Below, in pieces: positions 22,002-33,096 of a DNA stretch of 64,000 nt. Position 1 is the stretch's first letter. Every line of letters begins with the position of its first letter. The translations under genes were made by a program, and so were the position numbers. Source of the DNA: Tricholoma matsutake. Lineage: Eukaryota; Basidiomycota; Agaricomycetes; Agaricales; Tricholomataceae. Location: positions 1-64,000 of the forward strand of contig AP026545.1 of the NCBI GenBank assembly GCA_026075535.2, in the 5' to 3' direction. The notes below the pieces were generated by a model. The model had not been told where the DNA came from, searched no databases, and saw nothing but the letters and a program-made list of their open reading frames with translations.

Positions 22002-23970
22002 TCAGCACAGCTGTGCAGGGGGAGGGGAGGGCCGGGGTGAGGTGATTGCATCAACTGCCAATGCCGGTGGGTTAAGTGCCAATGCTGGGGTGGCAGCCTC
22101 AGGCTCAGCAAGTGATGTTGGGGGGAAGAGGAGAGGGAGTGGTGGGGCCATCAATGTTGTGGGCTGTACCATTTCCTGAGAATCCTGTGGTGTGGTGGGA
22201 ATAATTTGGATGGGGGGGGTGCCAGCCAAGGATGCTTCCCCCGCCACCTCTTCAGGCACAGCCAGTCCCTCCTCACCATGCTCAGGCTCAGTGTTACCCT
22301 CGACAAATCCCCCCTACTCAACCAGTTCTGCCATCTGTTTGTCTTTGTTGCCAGCAGCAGCAATGGGAGCAGCAACAGGAGTGGGAGCAGGAGTGGGAGG
22401 GGGAGCAGGAGCAGGAGCAGGAGTGGGAGCAGCATCAACTTCCTTGGCATCTGTCATTTCTTCCCAATCTGCCTCTGCCCTCCTGCTTGGAGTCCTCTTG
22501 AGGTGAACCACCTGCCCAGCCATGTAACCATTGTACAACATAATGGGCTGTGCGCCAGCCTGCAGCCCAAGGTATCCTTCAATGTCGTTCACCCTGTTTT
22601 GAAGCAAGTCGACTGTGTCCCAGAGTTCTTGTATGTGGATTCGGGACTCTTGGAATGACTCTTCATTCCACTGTGCATGCTTGTACATGTCTTCCTCCAG
22701 TTGGTATAGATGTCCAGTGAAGGTGGCGTAGTCACCAGCAGAGGGGTAGGGAGTCAGGGCAGGGAGGGCAGTTGGCTCGGGCTCAGGATCGGCCATGTCG
22801 ATATCCTCTTCCACAGCTATGGGTATACATGTTAGTGGTTTTATGTGTCATGATATGGAAGAACTAACCTTTTGATTTTCCTTTTTGGCTTGCAGTGAAC
22901 CACCTAGACAATTCCTCTCCACTGTCTTCACTGGAAAATTGTGCCTTCTTTGCTTTTCTTCTTGCCGATCCTTTTGCTTTCTTGGTTCTTGGCAATCAAT
23001 CCACGTCCTCTGGATTGCACCAAACTTTCCCTTTCCCACAGAAGTAGCAGGCCATTTTCCCATTCACCTGCTCCCAACACTCATGCCTAAGCCTGACACA
23101 TCATGCACATGGTGTCATTTGCAAACTCCCTCACTGGGGTGCTCCTCATGCTGCCCTTGCTGCGTTGTGCCGCTTCCACTCCATCCTGGGATTGGCACCA
23201 GCATCACTCTCTGTCTCCTCATCAAAATCCTTGTCTGATCCCCTGCTACTCTGCACCTCTTGCAGCCTGGGTCTCACTGTGATTGCTGGCAGCATTGGTC
23301 ACTGGGCTGGAGCTGGAAGTCTGGATCCTGATGCTTCTGGTTGGGCCCACATCTTGGCCGGTGCCAGTGCCAGTGCCGCTTCTATCCTTGTTGGCATTGG
23401 CATTGCTGCTGCCGTTGCTGCTGCCTCTCCTCATGCCTTTGCTGCTGCTGCTCCTCCTTTCTTTGCTACTGCTGTCCCTGTCTTTGCCGCTGCTGTTCCC
23501 ACTTTCTTGGCCAGTGCTGTTCCCGTTCCCAATGCCGTTCCCATTCCCATTCCCGCTGCAGTGGCCATTCCACCTGCCCTTGCCGATGCAGTTGGTCCAG
23601 CCAATGTGGACACAGGTCCTGTTATGCCCTTTTTCTCATCAAAGGTCTTCATTGCCCTCAGTTGACCTTCAATAAACTTCTGGTCCCCTGTCCTGTCTGA
23701 CTTTGACCATGCTACCACAAATCCCCACAAAAAGGCATCGGCCTGGAAGATGGCCTGCACATCCTCTGTGAGAACCTCTCTTTGCCAGGCAAATAATGTT
23801 TTCTACAATTTGTAAGTGCATCGTTGATCTGATAGCATGCCAATCCACTCACAAGCGCTGATTTTCTTTCCTTTATCATGGCCTTGATACTTTGGCCCTG
23901 AAGTCCATTGCGGATGGATTGCTTGATCTCGCTGGTCTGGCCAAGCACTTGTCGGTGTGTAACATTCATG
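22002..23970 (-). pseudogene. Gene F: uncharacterised multi-exon gene with a Cys-rich motif
   Basis: Minus strand; a likely start is the ATG at 23970 (MNVTHRQVLGQTSEIKQSI). Then FWGFVV-like AFLWGFVVAWSKSDRTGD (23740-23690) and a low-complexity Ala/Gly part. Near 23110-23020 is a cysteine cluster PCA-stop-CVRLRHECWEQV followed by ACYFCGKGKVWC, resembling the Cys clusters of many basidiomycete element-borne proteins; the stop is TGA (23101-23103) where Arg is expected. A 53-nt intron (GTTAGT..CATAG) precedes the exon with DIDMADPEPEPTALPALTPY and a probable coiled coil (LWDTVDLLQNRVNDIEGYL). The C-terminus is Pro/Ala-rich. Frameshift near 23785. Possible DNA-binding accessory protein; not proven. 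Confidence 0.5.
23330..23610. repeat. Low-complexity GCC/TGCTG/CCCATTCCC tract in gene F
   Basis: Short imperfect repeats (GCCAGTGCCAGTGCC, GCTGCTGCT, CCGTTCCCATTCCC) that stay open in nearly all frames. Explains the several long overlapping frames here; only the minus-strand frame belongs to gene F. Confidence 0.7.
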
Positions 23971-24130
23971 GTTGATGAGTCAGCTGTGGCAGCGGGGTTG
24001 ATGTTCCAATGAAAAAGAGTGAAACACTGAAAATCAACAATCATGTGTTGTTGATCGATATACAATATATACAAACAAATAATGTCCTGATTAAATGGTA
24101 TCACTTGTTATCATCTGTGTTATCTATACC

Positions 24131-25779
24131 ATGAGCAATCAGCAGACTGACACTTATATTCCTGATGGATATGTCGTTATCTGAGGTGACAATGGGCAGC
24201 ACTATCTAGTGCCCCATTTTATGATTCCAGCTACCCACCAGGCAATGGAGGCCTATTGCAAGAAGGTTGAATTCAATGTACACATGGCACATGGGGGGGT
24301 AAGATTTCCTTCTTTTCAAAGTCTCGTTGCTGCCAGCCTAGCTGTCTTGGCCTGATGCCATCCTTGGGCCGATGTCATCCTGTTGGCCGATGCCATGTTG
24401 GCCGATGCTGTGTCTTGGCCAATGCCGTGTCTTGTTTGCCTCATCTATCCTCTCACTGATGACTTTGCAGTCTGGAAACATGACTGATACACCATACTAC
24501 TATGCATTGGCCTGCAACCAGCTAATGCTACCTGCTGATCCAGTAAGTGCCTTGTCCTCATTTGTATGACTCTTAGTTCATCCTGTTGCAGAAATTGACA
24601 GACAGGGAGCTGTTGAGTTGCCATGCTGAAGTGAAAGCCCTGCAAAACAACCTTGGCACCTCCAAGATCAGGAAACCATGGATATGCTGGTATTTCCAGT
24701 CAATAGTGACAAATAGCTATCAAAATGTTATATAATGAGACCTGATTAAATACTTTTACCTTTACACTACAAGTAATTTATTACCAGAGCTAACATTTCA
24801 ATGTTAAAGCAATATTTGAGTTCTGGGGCATCTTATACAAGTCTGAGGGAGTATTGCAAAGCATGGTAAGTATTTCACAATTATGTTGTATAGCTGGAAA
24901 GCTATGAGAGTGAGTATCCATCACTCTTGTAGCTAATTGTAGCCCATTGCCAGAATGGGATCCTCTTGTCAAATATGCTCAAACAACTTAAAACAGCAAT
25001 AATGCACAGATAAACATTTTCAGATGAACTCAATTCAACTTTTTAATATGGTTATTTGTTTCCATTGTTGCTAAGAGTATGAAATCTAGGAAGTTTGAAC
25101 AAATTGAGACTGCACAGCCACAACCCAGTGGGCTCAGCAAAATACAAAAACCTAATCATGACCTCAGCCACAAACAAATAAAGGTGTGTGAGTAAGCATG
25201 TAAGAACAAGTAAGACAAATACATAAACAAAAATTAAGTTAATCAACATTACTGAGTCAATCACTAATTAATAAAATGCCTCTAATAAAAGAGTAAAGTG
25301 TGGAAAGATAAAATGAAATGAAAATAGTATTATTTTCTATCTTCTTCACCCTGGATTACAAGGTTTGATCTATGAATGGAAAGATGCTAGATATTGATCA
25401 AATCCATCAGTCTGGCAGATCTGGTAGAATTGGCCAACTCTACTGTGCTATATCTTTCATTAGCAGAGGATGTATAAGAATTTGACATGTCATACTAAAG
25501 ATTTAGCTTATCAGGGCTTGTATAATATAATCTAATATTGTCATTTCCTCCTTGGTTTCCTGATGCCTCATACAAGGATGCCAGTCATCATCTCTACATG
25601 GCCAAGGTTGAGAAGCTGGAACAGCAAGATGTCACAATGTCACATTGAAGACATATGCAACCTTGAAGGAAAGGATGGAATATAATCTGAAATCATTTGA
25701 ACACAGGTTCTCAGACATTAGAATGAGATCATTGTCCCATGACGACAACATGGCCGATCCCACTGGTTCTCACCATTAG
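24131..25779 (+). pseudogene. Gene H: uncharacterised multi-exon gene, divergent from gene F
   Basis: Starts MSNQQTDTYIPDGYVVI at 24131, then TGA (24182-24184, Arg expected) and GDNGQHYLVPHFMIPATHQA, ending at a GTAAGA donor (24300). Later frames include NMTDTPYYYALACNQLMLPA (24478-24540), LTDRELLSCHAEVKALQNNL (24596-24660) and a last exon (25640-25779) ending DDNMADPTGSHH-stop. The 24660-25560 interval is AT-rich with no frame I can support and may be intron or inserted DNA. A GATGCC tract (24350-24430) lies in the first intron. No family recognised. Faces gene F across ~160 bp. Confidence 0.5.
24350..24430. repeat. GATGCC hexamer tract
   Basis: CTTGGCCGATGCCATCC-type units repeated about six times with variants. 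Same family as tracts at 5280-5336, 19944-19975, 20145-20172, 20855-20960, 25880-26075 and 26205-26268. Confidence 0.7.
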
Positions 25780-26091
25780 CTAGTACCAACATTGTTATTT
25801 TAGCTAGGATGAACACTGCTGTTTTGTTGATTTTGTTCATTCATACTGCCTGCACCCATTGTGTGTCTGGTTTGCTAATGCCCATTGCCGATGCTCTTGA
25901 TATATAGATTTCCACCCCAAAGTGTCTGTCTGCTGCCACCGATGTTGATGTTGATGTAGATTTCTGTGCTGATGTGTCTGCTGATGCCAATGCTGATGGC
26001 TGTGACTATTTCATCAATGGTATTAGATTCTTACCGCACATCTATGCCCTTGCCCTTGCCCTTGCTGATGCCGAATACTGTGTCCAACGCT
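25780..26091. repeat. Non-coding spacer with GATGCC hexamers
   Basis: No gene seen. From 25880 it is dominated by GATGCC/GATGTTGATGTTGATG and GCCCTTGCCCTTGCC strings leading into repeat R1 copy 2, in the same arrangement as at 5270-5340. Confidence 0.6.
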
Positions 26092-26285
26092 ATCTCATAG
26101 GTCACCGATCTGTCTATTAACATTCTTCATAGTGTATCACAAGCAAGAATTGTAAAAGACCCATTTGGTACACACAGCTAGGTTGTACTGTTATGGTGAA
26201 GTGGTGCCTGATGCTGATGCCGTACTTCTATGCTGATGCTGATGCCGTTGCTGATGCCGTTGCCGAGTACCATGTACACTATCTC
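26092..26285. repeat. Dispersed repeat R1, copy 2, left part
   Basis: Aligns with 5065-5362 apart from ~105 bp missing after the TTTGGTA string. It ends at CACTATCTC, where Copia-2 is inserted. The continuation, TGATCTGTATATTATTAAC, is at 33097. Confidence 0.82.
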
Positions 26286-26547
26286 TGTTGAAATTAATTA
26301 CCAATATTGTTGCATGTGCATATTCTCCCACATTAATTACCAATATTGATACATGTTTCATATGCATATTCCTCTGGAGTCATGCGATATCCTTACTATT
26401 ATGTATATAAGGAGAACCTGTACTGTAGTAGGAATATAGTGTTCTTACCTCTGCTAACCCCTAGCTGTAAGTCTAACTAAACCCCAGGTAGGTTGTAAGG
26501 AACATGTTGTCTCTTCCCCTGTGCAGCGTATATAGTCTGCTCCAACA
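26286..26547 (+). repeat. Copia-2 5' LTR
   Basis: TGTTGAAATTAATTACC...CTGCTCCAACA, 262 bp. A TATATAAGG TATA-like string lies at about 26404, followed by GAGAACCTGTACTGTAG. Nearly identical to the 3' LTR. Confidence 0.94.
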
Positions 26548-26559
26548 GGTTATGGGCCC
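26548..26559 (+). promoter_or_regulatory. Copia-2 primer-binding site (half-tRNA type)
   Basis: GGTTATGGGCCC directly after the 5' LTR. It is the complement of GGGCCCATAACC, which fits the anticodon stem-loop (CAU) of an initiator methionine tRNA rather than a tRNA 3' end. Drosophila copia and related elements prime from a half-tRNA in this way. The match is from knowledge of the tRNA, not from a tRNA gene in this window. Confidence 0.65.
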
Positions 26560-26795
26560 TGCTGGGCATGTCGCAAATGCGCCTTAATTGGCTGCAAATG
26601 ACATTGACTTCATTGTCTCCAAATTATAACTTTGTGCTCTTTGTGAGCTGCATCGCGCTCCCTGAAAGCTGCACTTAAAACCTAGGTTGACTAGGGTTAA
26701 CCACTCTGAAGGAGTATTTTCTCCTGAGATTTTGAAACATGTTTTCTTGGATAAAAGACTGATTGAGTGCTTATAACAGCTGCCACCACAAAATC

Positions 26796-29700
26796 ATGTC
26801 TTCAACCCTTGAAAAACTTGTACAAACTTTCGATGGCTCAAATTACATTCAATGGGCCGACTCCATGAAGGCATGGCTCAGGAGTCAGTGCCTCTGGCAG
26901 ATAACTAGCGGGGCAGAAATCAAACCACCTCCAGCGCCTCCTTTGATGGCGATGAACACTACTCTTGTAGCAGATGCTACTACCAAGCTCTAGACATGGA
27001 GCAACAAAAATGACCAGGCTATTGGTAGGCTAGTGCTCCGCCTGGCCCCCTCCATTCAGCAGCGTGCCAACACCAAGGACACTGCTGAGGAGGTGTGGGA
27101 CCTCATTCACACTGATTATGGTGTCAATGGCCCCTCCCAAGTCTTTGCAGACTTTAGGTCTGCAATAGCAATCAAAATTCCGGCTGCGAATCCCACACCA
27201 GAGATTGCTAAGATGGCTGACAAGTTTGAGCGCCTCATGGCTGCCAACATTGCCATCCCCAAACTAGTTCAGGCAATGATCCTACTTGCTGTGATGCCAT
27301 GCGAGTATGATTCTTTGTCCGCCATGGTCCTTAACATGACCACTACTAGTGCCTTGACATTTAAACATGTCAAGGACTCCATTGTTGCTGAAGCCTCAAG
27401 GCGCATGGCAGTAGGAAAGCCTGCTGGCCAGCCTCAGGCCAACAAACTTTCTGCTGTCAAACGCAAAGGGGGAAACCCCAAATGGCAGCCCAAAGAAGGG
27501 CAAAACAACAATGGAGATTCGTCCCAAAAACGTGGACAATGCGGGGACAAAAAGACTAAGGAGGAAAAGCCTAAAGAGAAACATACCCACCTCGCCTCCA
27601 GTGCCTTTACCACCATAAATGGTAATGGCACCATCATACCGCCGATGCCACTCATTCAGCGCATCGAAAAGTGTGACCACACTCCCACAAGGGATCCTTG
27701 CTGCCGACCACCTGCACAGGCATATACAGGCATGGCCTCTACCTCTCATTTGGTTTATGCCGGATATCAGCAAGCTCGAGACACCCTCGAGCAAATGCAT
27801 CTTCCACACAGCACAAAAAATCTGTGACTGCTGGAAGAGCACCTAATGGTGCGAGAAGGCAAGAGGAGGAGGATCAAACCAGAACTGAGGATCGTAGAGG
27901 TAGAAGACAACATCGTCTCCCTCGGATCGGAACCTCCAGTTTCTGATGAGGAAGTATGGAACACCATCAACAAGATGCTCATCAATGAACCGCTTGAAAC
28001 AGGAGGATATGATGACAGGTCAGTCCTTTTCCCTGCCACAAGCACTAAGATTAATATTCCAATGATTACAGAGAACTTTTCATGTGAAATTTTACCACTA
28101 TTAAATGTATCATGGAACTATTTAGATCTTAATATATGTGTTATGTGTGCAAATGGAAATTGTAAGAAAGGTGCTGACTGGATCATGGATTCAGGCACAT
28201 CAAAACACTTCACTGGTGAAATGAAAGATTTTGCTTCTTACAAGCCTTTACCGAGAAATGACTCTACCTTGGTTCAAACAGCCACAGGTACTACTCATAT
28301 AGTAGGAAAAGGAGCAGTCTTCATTAGACATCAGGTAGTATGTCACGGGAAGTCAGAGACACGTGAAACGTGATTATACCCCATCTACTACATACCCAAC
28401 ATTAATACTCGATTAATGTCAATGGGTGTCTTCTTACAAGACAGAAGTAATGTGCGTGGTTCCTCCACACACATTTCATTTATCGAGAAAGGAAACCCAA
28501 TTATGCATTGTGTCCCTCTCAGGAGAAGTGACACAATTTATTGGGCTTGGACTCATATAATGAGCACCAAAAAGGTCAATGTCACGACCATATACGTCAC
28601 TGACTACTTGAGTTGGCATAGGCAACTTGGACACCCATCCAAAGAGGCGCTAGGGAAAATGCCTAATAGCACCATCAAATTCCTGAGGAATTTAATTATT
28701 CCTAAAGACAAAATTATATGTCCAGGGTGCACTGAAGGGAAAATGACATCAAAATCTTTTCCCGAATCAAATTCATGTGCAGAGAAACCCTTTGAATTAA
28801 TACATTCCGATCTAAAGGAACTCCCAGTACTATCGTACCACAAACATAAATACTTTATTGTATTTCTGGATGACAAGACGTCACATATCTGGGTCCAGTG
28901 CCTTAGAAAGAAGTCTGATGCTGCTGCAGCGATTAGACAATTTCAGGCAATGGCTTCGACCCAGTATGGCACTACAATCAAGCGCTGGCATGTTGATCCA
29001 GGGGGGGAGTTCAAAGATCATGAGCTACAAAATATGCTCAAGGATTTTGGCATCAAAATAGAGATGTCTGCACCCATGTTCACCAACAGAACGGGCATGC
29101 AGAGCGCGCCATAAGGACAATAATGGAAAAGTTGCAAACCCTGCAATTTACTGCTTGTCTACCACAATCATGGTGAGAATTCTGCATTGAACATGCAACA
29201 CACCTATACAACCAAACCCCAATAAGGCACCTGAAATGGCTGACACCTTTTGAGGACCTGATGAAGGTCCGCCCAGATCTAAACAATCTGAAGGTCTTCA
29301 GTTGCGGTGCTTACGTCTATCTACCCAAGGAGCAACGTCCAACCACATTAGCTCCTCGATTGGAGTTAATGACGTACCTTGGATTAGAAGATGGCATTAA
29401 AGCATACCATTTCATGTGACTTAATGGCACAATATTCATTGGTGCTACAGCACTATTTGATGAAATGTTGTTCCCATGCTGTCCCGGAGCTAAAACTCCT
29501 GCCAAGACAGACCTTGGTAATTTTCCACCTCCAGAACCAGAAGATGATGACCACTCATCTGGAACAGATGGCAATGATTCTATACCGCCACAAAATCCAC
29601 CCCTTCCTCCATCATCAGAAAATGATGATGATGATGATGTACCAAGCGAGCAAAAGGCGCATGATGATGCAACTGACGCTCCTCCTCCGCCGCCTCCAGT

Positions 29701-31659
29701 AACCACTGAGGACTTTCATCCAAGATGTGAAGATCAACAGGAATGGCAGCAATTGCCCTGTCGATCAGGCAGGCAGAGGAACATCCCAAACCATCCCGGC
29801 AATACCTATGGAGAGAAGCGACTCCCCTCTGACATAGAGAGACACATTGCACATGATCAATATTGGAAGAGATCTGTGGGTCAAGATTTGGATCATAACC
29901 AAACACGACCACAATCTCAACAGCAAGAACCAGTTGCTGGACCGAGTTCAGCACCCCATGAGCGTGTGCCCGATTCCAATAATCAAGAACATGATCACCC
30001 AATGGGGGAACTGGACAAAGCAGGCTATATTCAAAAGATAACCAAGGAAGGTGGAGATAAGCTTATTTGCCAGCTGTTGTCAAAAGCAGCCACACCATCA
30101 AGCGAAATAAGCCAAGTTCCAAACCAATTTCACGATATTGCCCGCCTACCATGGCAGCAGCAACTTGAGTGGAAACAGGCTTGTCATGAAGAAATAGAGG
30201 CTCTTCGCAAGCAACAAGTCCATGACATTGTTGATCTTCCACATGATCAAAAAACGATCAAAAATAGATGGGTTTTCTCCGTGAAATCGGACAGAAGAAA
30301 ACGAGCCAGACTCGTGGCAAAAGGCTTTTCACAAGTCAAAGGTGTTGACTTTGATGAGATTTTCTCACCAGTAGTCCACTACGAGACCGTACGCCTCATG
30401 TTTGCACTTGCATCTCTAGAAGGCATGTATATGACTGGTCTAGATGTAAAAACTGCATTTTTATATGGCAAACTAGAAGAGGAGATCTATATGGATCAAC
30501 CCAAGGGTTTCAGACTTGAGGGAAAAGAGCGCAAAGTAATGCGCTTATGCTGAGCATTGTATGGCCTTAAACAGGCCTCACTAGCATGGTGGAAAGAGCT
30601 AGAGGCATTTATGTGCACCATTGGGTTTGTGCACACCAGCTCCGATGCCGGCATTTTCATACACAAGGATCCTAAGACAGGCAGCATTTTATTGCGCTGG
30701 TCTATGTTGATGATGGCTTGTTCATGGGGAAGAACAAGAAACTTGTGGATGAAAAGAAGAATGCTTGTCTGAAGCATTGGGAGTGCCATAGTACTGAAAA
30801 AGTCATGGAATTCTTAGGCATGCGCGTCACCCAGACTGCAAGCAAAGTCAAACTCGATCAAACTGAATATCTCGCCAAAGTGCTTGAGAGGTTCGAGATG
30901 ACAAATGCCAAAGCTGCCCCCACTCTGCTCCCGACTGGTTACAAACCGTCAGAAAACACAGTGATGCCAAACGCAGCGCTTAGATCAAAATATCAGTCTG
31001 TGATTGGATCTTTATTGTATCTGATGCTTGGATCACGACCTGATATCGCTTATGTGGTAATCAGGATGTCGCAATTCTCGGCTAATCCTAGCCAAGAACA
31101 TCTAGACAAAGCAATGTACATCATGCGCTATCTGGTGGGAACCCAGAAATATAACATAGTCTACGATGGAGAGAAATCTGAAGGGCTACAGGCCTTCACA
31201 GACTCTGATTGGGCAGCTGACACTGTCAAGCACTGGTCTACAACAAGTTACTTTGCTACTCTAGCAAGTGGCATTGTGTGTTGGCAGTCCCGTTTACAAA
31301 AAACTGTAGCACTGTCATCCACAGAAGCCGAATATATGGCTCTCTCCAACACTTGTCAACAGATAGTGTGGATAGAGTCCTTATTCCAGGAACTTGGATA
31401 TATACTGAAGTGCATACCAATCTGCGCTGATAATCAGGGATCCATCTTTATTGGATCAAATCCAGTTCAGGAAAGAAGGACCAAACATATAGACATTCAC
31501 TACCACTATACCTGCGAATGCATAGAAAATGACAAAGTCACAGGCATTTTCATTCCTGGAAGTGATAATCTGGCTGACATGTTCACAAAGAACCTTGGCG
31601 CCATTCTATTCAGGAAATTTAGAGACTCTCTCGGAATTACTTTTGAGGTTCAAACTTAG
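26796..31659 (+). pseudogene. Copia-2 gag-pol polyprotein (interrupted)
   Basis: Start ATG at 26796 (MSSTLEKLVQTFDGSNYIQW). Gag spans to ~27820 and lacks a clear CCHC knuckle, ending in a Lys/Gln-rich tail. Protease: WIMDSGTSKHF near 28175. Integrase: zinc part WHRQLGHPS..ICPGCTEGK (28608-28735) and core HSDLKE, FLDDKTSHIW, DPGGEFKDH. RT: RWVFSVKSDRRKR, LDVKTAFLYGKLEEE, YGLKQASLAWW and YVDDGLFMG (30700, reached by a frameshift). RNase H: FTDSDWAADT, LSSTEAEYMA and the C-terminal DMFTKNLG. Stops at 26991 (TAG), 27825, 28371 and 30551 (TGA), plus shifts near 29115-29460 and 30690. It would make the virus-like particle and copy and insert the element. Confidence 0.92.
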
Positions 31660-31681
31660 CTGCTTAGAGCACTTTACAGTT

Positions 31682-31691
31682 TGAGGGGGGG
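31682..31691 (+). promoter_or_regulatory. Copia-2 polypurine tract
   Basis: GAGGGGGGG-type purine run immediately before the 3' LTR, the expected site for plus-strand priming. Confidence 0.8.
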
Positions 31692-31953
31692 TGTTGAAAT
31701 TAATTACCAATATTGTTGCATATGCATATTCTCCCACATTAATGACCAATATTGATACATGTTTCATATGCATATTCCTCTGGAGTCATGTGATATCCTT
31801 ACTATTATGTATATAAGGAGAACCTGTACTGTAGTAGGAATATAGTGTTCTTACCTCTGCTAACCCCTAGCTGTAAGTCTAACTAAACCCCAGGTAGGTT
31901 GTAAGGAATGTGTTGTCTCTTCCCCTGTGCAGCGTATATAGTCTGCTCCAACA
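31692..31953 (+). repeat. Copia-2 3' LTR
   Basis: 262 bp, same ends as the 5' LTR; differences include ATGC/GTGC, GACC/TACC, GTGATA/GCGATA and GTG/ATG, i.e. few and partly CG/TG. It is followed by ATCTC and then the hAT element. Confidence 0.94.
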
Positions 31954-31958
31954 ATCTC

Positions 31959-33088
31959 TAGTGAATGACCCAGGTAACCCTTGGGTAAAAAAATCTGACC
32001 CGTATCCTTACCCATGCATACCCGTACCCATGAACAAAGGGTAAGGGTAAGTGTGGGTAAGGGTCAGGGGTATGGCAGGTATGACGGGTCACCAAACCCG
32101 TGTGGCGGGTGTGTCATAATACGAGAAATATAACTACATACTCTCTACTACTGAATTAAATCCCAATTCTCCTCGAGTGGCTCCTCCTCCTCGTCTTCCT
32201 TGAGTTCAGGGAGCATTGTAACTGCTTTAACATCACTGTCTCGTACATATCCCATTAAGCTCCATGCTCCGAGACACATCAAGGCTCGTGTCGACTGAAC
32301 TGAAAGGCGATTATGAAGGTGTGACAGCAAAATTCGGCCTTTGCTGAACACGCGTTCAACATCGATGGAGGTAGCTAAAGTGGATGTAAGCATTAAACAG
32401 CATCATATATAAACTGACATACCGGGGATTGCGAGATAGTCCAACGCCATGCGTGACAAGCATGGATAGAGGCCCCTTCGCTCAGCCCACCAAAGGAGCA
32501 CGTCGTCGGTATGCTCTGGGTCAGTGCTAAGGTATCTGTCAAGTTCATCATGGAGATCGGTTGTTTTTGGTGCACAGATCGTGGGAAGGCTATCGAAAAT
32601 GTTCTTTGTCTTCATACAGTAAAGTATCAGTGAAATTGTTAAGCGGTTCGAAGTTGGATGTAACATACCTTCTTTGAGCTCGTGCCTTGTTCACCAGTGG
32701 CCCGTATTGTCAAGTCGGTGTCAGGGGGGGCTTTGTAGGTGCATTCAAACTCGTCGCGTACTATTTGTCTTGCAGCATCAATCCATTCCTTATCCCACTT
32801 AGCCGTCTTGAAGTAATCAAGCTTGTGGCGTGGATGTAGAACTAGCAGTCAGGTAGATTAGAGTAGCATAGGTACGAATATAATGAAACTTACCCATCAC
32901 AATCTACAAAGCTGGTAACTTGTTAAGACAAACATCTGTATATCACTTATGTAGAAGTTTCTCCTGACTGTGCCGACCTTGGTACCCAGTGAACCCGCCT
33001 GAGGGGTACGGATTTCTCAGGGGTACAATAATTTGTACCCGTACCCATACCCTCACATATCTGTCCTACTTACCCGTGTCATTCACTA
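31959..33088 (-). mobile_element. hAT element, 1.13 kb, internally deleted
   Basis: Terminal inverted repeats TAGTGAATGAC at both ends and an 8-bp target duplication ACAATCTC (31951-31958 and 33089-33096), both hallmarks of hAT elements. The left copy of the duplication spans the last three bases of the Copia-2 LTR and its ATCTC duplication, so this insertion came after Copia-2. Subterminal regions carry many GGGTA/TACCC motifs (31972-32100 and 33001-33078), candidate transposase-binding sites. It holds only the C-terminal part of a transposase. Confidence 0.92.
32148..32848 (-). pseudogene. hAT transposase, C-terminal fragment (3 exons)
   Basis: Reading from 32848: LDYFKTAKWDKEWIDAARQI and TIRATGEQGTSSKK, donor GTATGT; second exon (about 32610-32426) with DELDRYLSTDPEHTDDVLLW, WAERRGLYPCLSRMALDYLA, IPG and donor GTATGT; third exon (to 32148) with TSIDVERVFSKGRILLSH, the classic hAT C-terminal dimerisation motif, and LSVQSTRALMCLGAWSL. 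Two short introns look functional. The N-terminal zinc finger and most of the catalytic core are absent (a hAT transposase is usually 600-900 residues), so the element depends on another copy. Confidence 0.88.
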
Positions 33089-33096
33089 ACAATCTC

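Larger units (their letters stand above)
26286..31953 (+). mobile_element. Copia-2, Ty1/copia element with both LTRs
   Basis: 5.67 kb element with 262-bp LTRs at 26286-26547 and 31692-31953 that differ at only a handful of positions. The 5-bp target duplication ATCTC lies at 26281-26285 and 31954-31958. Primer site, gag-pol and polypurine tract are in order. Internal stops and frameshifts show it is not autonomous now, although the near-identical LTRs suggest a fairly recent insertion. Confidence 0.95.

Noticed and set aside
21270..23700. Several long overlapping frames rich in Leu/Pro, Ala or Gly/Ser/Asn
   Set aside because: They come from minisatellite and low-complexity DNA open in many frames; only the frames tied to genes G and F by spliceable neighbours were kept.
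17468..25779. TET/JBP dioxygenase gene, which is linked with KDZ elements in some mushrooms
   Set aside because: I looked for the conserved HxD..H and Arg motifs in the frames around KDZ and saw none.
32021..32080. Third telomere tract (TACCC/GGGTAA strings)
   Set aside because: Spacing and sequence are irregular, occur at both ends of the hAT element and are not TTAGGG; read as hAT subterminal repeats.
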